Below are positions 25,508 through 31,286 of a stretch of DNA of 31,286 nt, piece by piece; positions within the stretch are counted from its first letter, which is position 1, and every line of letters starts with the position of its first letter. Below the pieces are notes generated by a model that saw only the letters and a list, made by a program, of their open reading frames with translations, had not been told where the DNA came from and did no database searches. The stretch comes from JBBQKF01 sp038326615 (GTDB lineage Bacteria; Bacillota; Clostridia; Saccharofermentanales; UBA5734). The stretch covers positions 1-31,286 of the forward strand of contig JBBQKF010000029.1 of the NCBI GenBank assembly GCA_038326615.1. The letters run 5' to 3'. Made by a program: the position numbers and the translations under genes.

Positions 25508-25536
25508 TTGACATCGGGAGGTTACGGGTGTAAACT
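25508..25536 (+). promoter_or_regulatory. Proximal promoter candidate of blaI
   Basis: A perfect TTGACA (25508-25513) is followed after 17 bases by TAAACT (25531-25536). Transcription would begin near 25543, just before the second operator-like dyad and about 36 bases upstream of the start codon. The -10 match is only four of six, which is common in repressed promoters. Confidence 0.5.
25522..25533. promoter_or_regulatory. BlaI-type operator dyad 1
   Basis: TTAC (25522-25525), four bases, GTAA (25530-25533). BlaI/MecI operators are known to have the same outer half-sites at the same spacing (TTACA-N2-TGTAA). The dyad overlaps the -10 of the proximal promoter, so binding would block transcription. 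Confidence 0.55.
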
Positions 25537-25544
25537 TATAAATA

Positions 25545-25562
25545 AGGTTACGCAAGTAACCT
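25545..25562. promoter_or_regulatory. BlaI-type operator dyad 2 / leader hairpin
   Basis: AGGTTAC (25545-25551) and GTAACCT (25556-25562) form a perfect 7-bp inverted repeat around GCAA. Its core TTAC-N4-GTAA (25548-25559) repeats the pattern of dyad 1, 26 bases downstream. As RNA it would also form a small hairpin four bases upstream of the blaI ribosome binding site. Confidence 0.6.
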
Positions 25563-25578
25563 GGCAGGAGGAATGAAT

Positions 25579-25962
25579 ATGAACACATTAGTTTCAAAAA
25601 TAACAGATTCCGAAGTTGAAGTTATGAGAGTATTATGGGAGGCTGGCGATGAACTTCCTATTGTGGATATCAGAAAAACACTTGAACAGACGAGTAAATG
25701 GGAAACCTCTACAATAAAGACTTTACTTCGCAGACTCTGTGAAAAGGGTGTAGTTTTAGCAACTAAAAAAGGAGTATTCTATTATAAGCCTTTGGTTAGT
25801 GAGACAGAATATAACGAATATACTACCCAAAGCTTAATTGATCGCTTGTACTCTGGTAGCGCAAAAAACCTTGTAGCTTCTCTATTAGGAAGCAAGAAGC
25901 TTGATGGTTCAGATATTGAGGAGTTACGTACTCTATTTAAGGTAGGTGATAGAGATGAATGA
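25579..25962 (+). CDS. blaI: BlaI/MecI-family transcriptional repressor
   Basis: This 127-residue winged-helix protein represses its own operon until a partner M56 peptidase triggers its removal. The DNA-binding part (about 1-75) carries ITDSEVEVMRVLWEAGDELP and WETSTIKTLLRRLCEKG, characteristic of the family. The C-terminal dimerisation part includes SAKNLVASLLGSKKL and ends IEELRTLFK. The staphylococcal cleavage pair Asn-Phe is not present at the equivalent position (Ser-Leu). ATG 25579 is preferred: AGGAGG at 25566-25571 is seven bases away, while ATG 25573 is only one base from it. The gene overlaps the M56 gene by eight bases. No beta-lactamase gene is present, so the regulated target is unknown. 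Confidence 0.93.
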   Translation: MNTLVSKITDSEVEVMRVLWEAGDELPIVDIRKTLEQTSKWETSTIKTLLRRLCEKGVVLATKKGVFYYKPLVSETEYNEYTTQSLIDRLYSGSAKNLVASLLGSKKLDGSDIEELRTLFKVGDRDE

Positions 25963-28264
25963 GATAATCAAGCTAATATTTTCGCTTTCCTTATCAGGCA
26001 GCATTCTTGCAATAGTAATATTTGCTATGAGACCTTTGGTAAAAAATAGGTTTTCCAAGTCTATACAATACTACATATGGATTGTGGTCCTACTAAGATT
26101 AGTACTTCCTTTTTCTTTTGAAACGAGTATTATGAATGATTTGTTTTATGGAGAACAAGTATCTGTGTCAGGAAGTCCTCAAAGTATAGTTTTACCAATA
26201 GGTGATGCAAGTGAGGGTGTAATCAATTCATCTACAATTTCCAATGCTCTAGCTAATGTAACTAAAGGTATCTATAATGGTGATGTTGACCACAGTAGAT
26301 ATTTTAAAGGTTTATTTACCCAATATGCCTTATGCCTTTGGCTGCTTGGTGTAATAATAACTCTTACTGTTAATTTAACAGGATATGCTCGGTTTTCAAA
26401 ACACCTAAGACAGGCAAATAAACCGGCTGATGATGAAGAAAACAGAGTATTAGCTGCCCTTTTAAATAGACGAAGTAATGTGAGACTTGCACGTAATCGC
26501 TTTGTGACCACTCCGTTGCTAATTGGGATTTTAAGACCTTACATTATTATTCCAGACCTTAACTTTAATGAAAACCAGCTAAAAAATATTCTGCTTCATG
26601 AGATTGCACATCTTAAACGTTTTGATATTGGAGTAAAATGGCTAACCATGATAGCTACATCAATACATTGGTTTAACCCAGTAATGTATTTTATCAAAAA
26701 GGAAATAAATCATTCTTGTGAATTAGCTTGTGATGAGGCCGTTATCAGAAACCTTAATGCGTCAGAAAAACAAGCCTATGGAGATACATTAATATCCGTT
26801 GTAGCAGAACATAAATATCCTGTTTGTGTATTGCAGGCAACTATGTGTGAAGAAAAAAAGAGCTTAAAAGAAAGATTGAAAGCCATCATGAACCATAATA
26901 AAAAGTCAAGAATCATAATAATCTTCTCTGCAATTTTGCTTGGATTCATTATATTTGGCGCCGTATATTTAGGTGCAGGAGTTGGTATTGGTAAAGCTAC
27001 CCCGCCAAGTTTATATATTAGTGCAGAAGAGATAAAAACAAAAGTAGCTCAAATCGGAACCTATAATTGGTCATACCATGATACACGCACTCACGCTGAT
27101 TCAGCTCATCCTGTAAAATTCAAATATCAATTGGATAATATTGTTTCTGTATCAGGCAAACAACAACTTGTAATTGGGACGCAAAAATTAAAATTAGATA
27201 AAAAGCATGACTTCACAATAGAACAAATTTCGGTATATAAGGATGAACAGTTGATGGAATTTGAATCGCCAGACCCAAGTTTTGTGAATGGCAATTTATA
27301 TATACAGGCACCAACGGATGCAGGTGAATACATTTATGCTTTGATGTTGAAGTTCAAAGGTAAAGGGACGGTGAACTACGGATTTGTTGTAAGAGTTGAT
27401 ATGCTAACATATGATTTGACTGAAATTTCAAAATATAAAACTCCATATGTAGGGGACAATAGTAAAGTTTCTGCAATGGTCAGCCATCTTCCTGTGCCTG
27501 ATAGTTACTTCAAACAGCAGTATATATCAATGGTAACAGATAACACTAATAAACTTAACGTATTTTATGAAGCAAAAAAAGGCGCTTTACATAGCAGTGT
27601 ATGGCCGATTGTTAATCCCGATAGTGTAACCTATTCTAATTTACAAAAGAATGCATTAGTTTTATATTGCATGATAGATAATCTTGATAGTGTAACCTTT
27701 AAATTCCGAGATTCACAGTCTGACGGAAAACTAGATGCATCAAAATATGATACCTCCTTTACATTTTCAAGAACTTCAATTGTGGAAAAATACGGTAACC
27801 TCTCTGCAATTGTTGAGAATTTAGACTTACTTCAACATGCATTAACGGGGGGGAATATATATGTAGCACCTGAATTTAGTGATGAGGAGGTTGCTGCAGC
27901 CAGTGAGGTTGTGGAGCAATACTTCCGTGCTATTGCAGCTAAAGATGATAAAGCAATTCTGAAAACCTTAACTACCAAGCATAATCACCCTAATGTTGTG
28001 TTATTCGGCGAGGAAACCCGTACTCTTTTGTCGGTAGACTATAATGCCGATGATCCTATGAGAAAAAGCTATATTACACATGGGAGAGGAAGCGAGAATA
28101 GCACAAAAAAAGAAAATGTTATTGTTTTCAAAGTAAGCTTCAATGTTAAGTATCCAAAGGGCATTTCTGGATCATTTAATGAGGGAGATTATAAAAGCTG
28201 GAGTATTATTTTAATTCGTGATGACAAAACCTCTCCGTGGCTCATTGATGATCAAGGTGTCTGA
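25955..28264 (+). CDS. BlaR1/MecR1-like M56 peptidase with non-PBP sensor domain
   Basis: This 769-residue membrane protein pairs with the BlaI repressor. Four N-terminal membrane helices surround a zinc peptidase domain with LLHEIAHLKRFD (HExxH about 215-219) and CELACDEAVI. A last helix (about 315-335) leads to a long extracytoplasmic region. That region lacks the penicillin-binding Ser-x-x-Lys transpeptidase domain of true BlaR1. It has instead an unrecognised beta-rich segment (about 345-470) and a C-terminal segment (about 640-769, EVVEQYFRAIAAKDDKAIL) resembling NTF2-like or DUF4829 domains. It probably senses a signal other than beta-lactam acylation. ATG 25955 follows AGGTG (25944-25948) by six bases and overlaps blaI. 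Confidence 0.88.
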   Translation: MNEIIKLIFSLSLSGSILAIVIFAMRPLVKNRFSKSIQYYIWIVVLLRLVLPFSFETSIMNDLFYGEQVSVSGSPQSIVLPIGDASEGVINSSTISNALANVTKGIYNGDVDHSRYFKGLFTQYALCLWLLGVIITLTVNLTGYARFSKHLRQANKPADDEENRVLAALLNRRSNVRLARNRFVTTPLLIGILRPYIIIPDLNFNENQLKNILLHEIAHLKRFDIGVKWLTMIATSIHWFNPVMYFIKKEINHSCELACDEAVIRNLNASEKQAYGDTLISVVAEHKYPVCVLQATMCEEKKSLKERLKAIMNHNKKSRIIIIFSAILLGFIIFGAVYLGAGVGIGKATPPSLYISAEEIKTKVAQIGTYNWSYHDTRTHADSAHPVKFKYQLDNIVSVSGKQQLVIGTQKLKLDKKHDFTIEQISVYKDEQLMEFESPDPSFVNGNLYIQAPTDAGEYIYALMLKFKGKGTVNYGFVVRVDMLTYDLTEISKYKTPYVGDNSKVSAMVSHLPVPDSYFKQQYISMVTDNTNKLNVFYEAKKGALHSSVWPIVNPDSVTYSNLQKNALVLYCMIDNLDSVTFKFRDSQSDGKLDASKYDTSFTFSRTSIVEKYGNLSAIVENLDLLQHALTGGNIYVAPEFSDEEVAAASEVVEQYFRAIAAKDDKAILKTLTTKHNHPNVVLFGEETRTLLSVDYNADDPMRKSYITHGRGSENSTKKENVIVFKVSFNVKYPKGISGSFNEGDYKSWSIILIRDDKTSPWLIDDQGV

Positions 28265-28663
28265 TTTGCTACCCGTTAAAGGAGTTTTAATTCTTCTAAC
28301 ACATTATTGACATATAATAGCATAGGGGGGATTTAAATTATTGTCAATGCATTTACAGTTTTTTATAAGTGTTTTCTAAAGACTCAAACCCCAACCTCAA
28401 CGTGTTTTCTTTTCGATTTTATACCACTTAATGTGTTTTCTATCCTGCTAATCGAGAAGCTCCATGCACGTGGAGTGCGTGGTATTGATGCGTTGTATAT
28501 TGAGATTATAAGTCAACAACAGACATCTAAAAACATCATTTGGCAGGTATCAGATGTCCTCGGGTGCATCAGTAATGCGGGAATCCCTTGTTTTAACAGC
28601 TTTTCGGGGCATAAAAAAACGATACGGCAACTGATAACATTGTATCAATTGCCGTATCTGCTA
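28265..28663. other. Unassigned region between the M56 gene and tRNA-Leu
   Basis: This 400-base stretch has no recognised gene. The part from about 28440 is visibly less AT-rich than other intergenic DNA here. A plus-strand frame stays open from 28337 to 28675 (GTG at 28433), with ordinary-looking residues such as IIWQVSDVLGCISNAGIP, but it runs through the tRNA-Leu terminator and 3' end and has no ribosome binding site. Small inverted repeats include ATTGACA/TGTCAAT (28306-28312, 28342-28348), CTCCA/TGGAG (28460-28464, 28471-28475) and GACATCT/AGATGTC (28522-28528, 28552-28558). It could be a decayed gene. Confidence 0.45.
28613..28658 (-). terminator. Intrinsic terminator of tRNA-Leu
   Basis: Read on the minus strand, a 10-bp perfect stem (plus 28621-28630 with 28649-28658, GATACGGCAA and TTGCCGTATC) is extended by an inner TGATA/TATCA pairing. 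It is followed by seven T residues (plus 28613-28619). It begins five bases after the tRNA 3' end. Confidence 0.9.
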
Positions 28664-28750
28664 TGGTGCGGATAACAGGAGTTGAACCTGCACGACCTTT
28701 CGATCACTAATACCTGAAACTAGCGCGTCTGCCAATTCCGCCATATCCGC
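28664..28750 (-). tRNA. tRNA-Leu (anticodon CAG)
   Basis: This 87-base class II tRNA has acceptor stem GCGGATA/TATCCGC, discriminator A and encoded CCA (plus 28664-28666). The anticodon loop reads TTCAGGT with CAG at its centre, giving Leu for CUG codons. A long variable arm is present. It is transcribed alone from its own promoter and ends at the terminator just downstream. Confidence 0.95.
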
Positions 28751-28761
28751 AAGCACAAATC

Positions 28762-28790
28762 ATGATACAATAGACAAAATGAAAATGCAA
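28762..28790 (-). promoter_or_regulatory. Promoter of tRNA-Leu
   Basis: On the minus strand TTGCAT (plus 28785-28790) is followed after 17 bases by TATCAT (plus 28762-28767), which ends 11 bases before the mature tRNA 5' end. Confidence 0.65.
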
Positions 28791-29213
28791 TAGCAAAATG
28801 GTTATTAAAGAAAATATTTTATTTTCATTTTTTATTTTCCTTAGTTGAAATAGTAATTTCCATTAAACAAATAATAAAAAGAAGTTAGTCGGTAAAGAAA
28901 ATTATGGTGTAAAACAGTTAAGCTGTTAGGTTTGGATTTAGAGGGAAATTTTTATACCCAAAAATATAAATGAATACAATATCGAAAGCAAAAATCAAAG
29001 CTAATTAATATATAAAATGTTTTATTATAATATGACAAAGATTATAGTCATAAAAAGAAACAATGAAACAAAATGAGATAAAATTATGTTATATTAAATG
29101 GTATATTAAATTAGATTAGATTAGATGATGTATTTTCTTGCTTGAATATGTTATTCTAAAATAAAAATCAATTTTGGTGTAAAAGATATGAGAATTTCTT
29201 TTAATAGAATTTG
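28791..29213. other. AT-rich intergenic region upstream of murD
   Basis: No gene, RNA family or strong structure is visible in this stretch. It has only trivial repeats such as three consecutive TTAGA units near 29113-29127. It separates the minus-strand tRNA-Leu promoter from the murD promoter. Confidence 0.6.
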
Positions 29214-29241
29214 TTGAGTTAAAAAATTAGTTTGTTATAGT
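29214..29241 (+). promoter_or_regulatory. Promoter of murD
   Basis: TTGAGT (29214-29219) and TATAGT (29236-29241) are 16 bases apart, with TG at 29233-29234 forming an extended -10. Transcription would start near 29248, about 12 bases before the ribosome binding site. Confidence 0.6.
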
Positions 29242-29271
29242 ATAAATAATGATATTGTTGAGGTGAGGCTA

Positions 29272-30705
29272 GTGAATAGAAAAATTTCTGAATTAAAATC
29301 GTTTCTGAAAAACAAAAAAGTAGCTGTTCTTGGAGTTGGAATAAGTAATAAACCGCTTATTAAATTCATATCAAAGTATGCTGCCAAAATAACTGCGTTT
29401 GATATGGCCGATGAAAATGATGCATATATACAAATGGCAAAACAAGAATTTGAAAAGGAGGGTATTACTTTAGATTGGTCACTTGGACATACATATCTAG
29501 ATAAATTACAAGGATTTGATATAATTTTTAAGACCCCAAAAGTGCGAGTTGACCTGCCACAGTTGATTGAAGAAAGAAACAATGGTGCGATAATAACATC
29601 CGAAATGGAAGTTTTCATGGAGTGTTGCCCCTGTAAAATCATTGCAGTTACAGGAAGTGACGGAAAGACTACCACGACAACAATGATTAGTCTTCTTCTT
29701 AAAGAAAGTGGTTATGAGGTTCATGTTGGAGGGAATATAGGAACTCCCTTACTAGACCAAATTAATGAAATAAAAGAAACTGATATCGTAGTTCTTGAGT
29801 TGTCAAGTTTTCAGCTGCATTCTATGCGAAAATCTCCTGATATTGCAGTTATAACAAATATTTCTCCTAATCATTTGGATGTTCATAAGGATTATGAAGA
29901 ATACATTGACGCAAAAAAGAATGTTTTTAGATTTCAAAGTATGTTCGGAAAGCTTGTACTTAATTATAACAACGAAATAACAAGAGAATTTTCAAAAGAG
30001 GCTCGTGGAAATGTCACATGGTTTAACAAAATTAATCCAGAAGGATATTATTTTGATAAAAAAACAATTAATTTTCCTGAAAACAATGCAATACCTCGCA
30101 ATGAAATTAAAGTAGTAGGATCACATAATGCCGAAAATTATTGTGCAGCGATAGCGGCAGTGGGGGATATGGTTTCTAAAGAGGCGATTCAAAAAGTCTT
30201 TGCAAATTTTAATGGTGTTGAACATAGGATTGAATTTGTAAGAGAAATTAATAATGTTTCATTTTATAATAGTTCGATTGACTCAAGTCCGACAAGAACA
30301 AAGGCAACATTAAAAGCGTTTGCAGATTTTGGGAAACGAGTTGTAATAATTTCAGGTGGTAAAGACAAGAATTCAGATTATACAGGACTTGGCGATGCAA
30401 TGCTTGAAGTAAGCAACAAAATAATACTTTGTGGAGAAAATAGTAACCTTATAAAAGAAAGCATAGATGAAGCATTTAAAAATTTAGAAAACAGTTCATA
30501 TTCAAAAAAACCTACTAGTGGTGATGATAATTTGATAATATATATTGCTGATTCTTACGAAGATGCAGTTAAAAAATCTGTTGAACTTGCAGATCAAGGC
30601 GAGGCAGTAGTTCTTACACCAGCCGGAACCAGTTTTGATAGATTTAGAAATTTTGAAGAAAGAGGAAACACATTTAAAAATATTGTTCAGTCACTTAATT
30701 TGTAA
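29272..30705 (+). CDS. murD: UDP-N-acetylmuramoyl-L-alanine--D-glutamate ligase
   Basis: MurD adds D-Glu to UDP-MurNAc-L-Ala in the cytoplasmic stage of peptidoglycan synthesis. The protein shows an N-terminal Rossmann-like domain (KVAVLGVGISNKPLI, about 14-28), the Mur ligase P-loop VTGSDGKTTTTT (about 125-136, a variant of GTNGKTT), ELSSFQLHSM, NISPNHLDVHKDYEEY, the C-terminal domain GVEHRIEFV and NSSIDSSPTRTKATL, and LTPAGTSFDRFRNFEERG. At 477 residues it is slightly longer than the usual 440-460. The start is GTG 29272, six bases after GAGGTG (29260-29265); the earlier GTG at 29263 lies inside that site. It is a single gene away from a dcw-type cluster. No clear terminator follows. Confidence 0.93.
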   Translation: MNRKISELKSFLKNKKVAVLGVGISNKPLIKFISKYAAKITAFDMADENDAYIQMAKQEFEKEGITLDWSLGHTYLDKLQGFDIIFKTPKVRVDLPQLIEERNNGAIITSEMEVFMECCPCKIIAVTGSDGKTTTTTMISLLLKESGYEVHVGGNIGTPLLDQINEIKETDIVVLELSSFQLHSMRKSPDIAVITNISPNHLDVHKDYEEYIDAKKNVFRFQSMFGKLVLNYNNEITREFSKEARGNVTWFNKINPEGYYFDKKTINFPENNAIPRNEIKVVGSHNAENYCAAIAAVGDMVSKEAIQKVFANFNGVEHRIEFVREINNVSFYNSSIDSSPTRTKATLKAFADFGKRVVIISGGKDKNSDYTGLGDAMLEVSNKIILCGENSNLIKESIDEAFKNLENSSYSKKPTSGDDNLIIYIADSYEDAVKKSVELADQGEAVVLTPAGTSFDRFRNFEERGNTFKNIVQSLNL

Positions 30706-31003
30706 TTTGTAGAATGTTATACCCAGATTCAGATATTAGATTTATTTGATTCTAAAAATGGTAAGAAAATTTAAAATTTTCAAATGTAAACAAAACAACA
30801 TTTTGTAGAAAATTGTAAAATAACTAGATAACAGCTCAAAGGAGTCTGCAATGGATTAACCTGTTTCTATTATTACGGAATATTTTCTCAATTTAACTAA
30901 CAAATCTCCCCGAATTAAATGCTCGAATATTTTGATTTAATAGATTTATTTTTAAGAATTGAAAAATATTTTCAAAATGAATCAAATAATCTCAATTTAA
31001 CAC
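30706..31003. other. AT-rich intergenic region between murD and the tRNA pair
   Basis: There is no credible gene here. A well-formed ribosome binding site (AAAGGAG ending at 30844) precedes ATG 30851, but the frame closes after two codons. No strong hairpin with a T-run was found to terminate murD. Confidence 0.55.
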
Positions 31004-31032
31004 TTGACGTATTATGATTCTTTGTATATAAT
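31004..31032 (+). promoter_or_regulatory. Promoter of the tRNA(CAT)–tRNA-Tyr operon
   Basis: TTGACG (31004-31009) and a perfect TATAAT (31027-31032) are separated by 17 bases, eleven of twelve consensus positions. A small GTCAC/GTGAC hairpin (31040-31044, 31055-31059) lies in the leader before the first tRNA. Confidence 0.85.
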
Positions 31033-31073
31033 TTCCCTTGTCACTTTGAAACGGGTGACGTCGCAATCTAATC

Positions 31074-31150
31074 GGGCCTTTAGCTCAGCTGGTTAGAGCA
31101 ACCGGCTCATAACCGGTTGGTCCGGGGTTCGAGTCCCTGAAGGCCCACCA
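31074..31150 (+). tRNA. tRNA with CAT anticodon (elongator Met or Ile2)
   Basis: This 77-base tRNA has acceptor stem GGGCCTT/AAGGCCC, anticodon stem ACCGG/CCGGT around loop CTCATAA (CAT at 31108-31110), discriminator A and encoded CCA. The G1-C72 pair argues against initiator tRNA. The first stem and loops also resemble tRNA-Ile2, whose CAT is modified to lysidine by TilS. I cannot separate elongator Met from Ile2 by eye. Confidence 0.93.
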
Positions 31151-31164
31151 ATCATTTTCGACAT

Positions 31165-31249
31165 GGGAGGATTCCCGAGTGGCTAAAGGGGGCAGACTGT
31201 AAATCTGTTGTCTACGACTTCGATGGTTCGAATCCACCTCCTCCCACCA
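31165..31249 (+). tRNA. tRNA-Tyr (anticodon GTA)
   Basis: This 85-base class II tRNA has acceptor stem GGGAGGA/TCCTCCC, anticodon GTA at 31199-31201 in loop CTGTAAA, a long variable arm and encoded CCA. The T stem GATGG/CCACC contains one A-C mismatch. It lies 14 bases after the CAT tRNA and shares its promoter and terminator. Confidence 0.95.
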
Positions 31250-31253
31250 AAAC

Positions 31254-31285
31254 AAGACGGCCCTACGGAGCCGTCTTTGTTTTTT
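31254..31285 (+). terminator. Intrinsic terminator of the tRNA operon
   Basis: AAGACGGC (31254-31261) pairs perfectly with GCCGTCTT (31270-31277) and is followed by TGTTTTTT at the end of the window. Confidence 0.9.
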
Positions 31286-31286
31286 G

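Larger units (their letters stand above)
25223..25578. other. Divergent intergenic region between M48 gene and blaI
   Basis: About 350 bases without a credible gene separate the divergent M48 protease and blaI genes. The half near blaI holds two promoter-like pairs and three small dyads, listed separately. The half near the protease has no clear promoter pair for that gene. Confidence 0.6.

Noticed and set aside
28306..28348. ATTGACA/TGTCAAT inverted repeat as transposon ends
   Set aside because: Only 43 bases long overall with nothing resembling a transposase nearby.
28433..28675. 80-codon frame as a real gene
   Set aside because: It runs through the terminator and 3' end of tRNA-Leu, lacks a ribosome binding site and matches no family I recognise; kept only as a possible relic.
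30851..30859. Start codon with a good ribosome binding site after murD
   Set aside because: The frame ends after two codons; it may be a chance match or a dead gene start, with nothing further to support it.

Overview
The window is a low-GC, gene-dense chromosomal segment from an anaerobic, fermentative Firmicute, most likely class Clostridia. The evidence is an [FeFe]-hydrogenase of the multisubunit NAD-linked type, RNase Y with YmdB, the phoH–pgpH–ybeY–era–recO neighbourhood, a BlaI/M56 regulatory pair, AGGAGG-type ribosome binding sites and tRNAs with encoded CCA. Family or genus cannot be fixed from this sequence alone.

Layout. (1) 155-1090, minus: an RluA-family pseudouridine synthase. 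(2) 1640-5738: a hydCBA-like operon encoding a soluble hydrogenase with NuoE-like, NuoF-like and catalytic HydA subunits, preceded by an AT-rich regulatory region with a perfect 10-bp inverted repeat and closed by a terminator. (3) 5862-7607: RNase Y with its own strong promoter and terminator. (4) 7619-12999: ymdB, an orphan peptide-binding lipoprotein, lspA, rluD and two consecutive DUF881 proteins, tightly packed or overlapping. (5) 13071-16699: phoH, the c-di-AMP phosphodiesterase gene pgpH, and ybeY. (6) 17007-19145: era, carrying a very large acidic insertion, and recO. (7) 19293-21785, minus: a nuclease-helicase fusion of the XPD/DinG type, convergent with recO across a degenerate repeat of about 30 bp. 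(8) 21945-23030: two small membrane proteins, then a minus-strand M48 metalloprotease (23183-25222). (9) 25397-28264: a BlaI-type repressor and an M56 membrane peptidase sensor with an unusual extracellular domain, behind two operator-like dyads. (10) 28265-28790: an unrecognised, less AT-rich stretch next to tRNA-Leu(CAG) on the minus strand. (11) 29272-30705: murD. (12) 31074-31249: a tRNA(CAT)–tRNA-Tyr pair with a strong promoter and terminator.

How the genes fit together. Most of the window is housekeeping: RNA decay and signalling (rny, ymdB, pgpH), ribosome maturation (ybeY, era, two pseudouridine synthases), DNA repair (recO, nuclease-helicase), envelope (lspA, murD, M48, M56), and hydrogen/NADH redox balance (hydCBA).

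The most unusual feature is Era. Its C-terminal KH RNA-binding domain is split in the beta1-beta2 loop by an insertion of about 140 residues. It is first Asn/Asp-rich, then nearly pure Asp/Glu, with 114 consecutive residues lacking Lys and Arg, and it is encoded by trinucleotide-like repeats. Other points worth a second look are a Ser at the position of an H-cluster cysteine in HydA, a strong internal ribosome binding site in rny followed only by ATA/ATT codons, the paired BlaI-type operators, and the 30-bp periodic repeat after recO.
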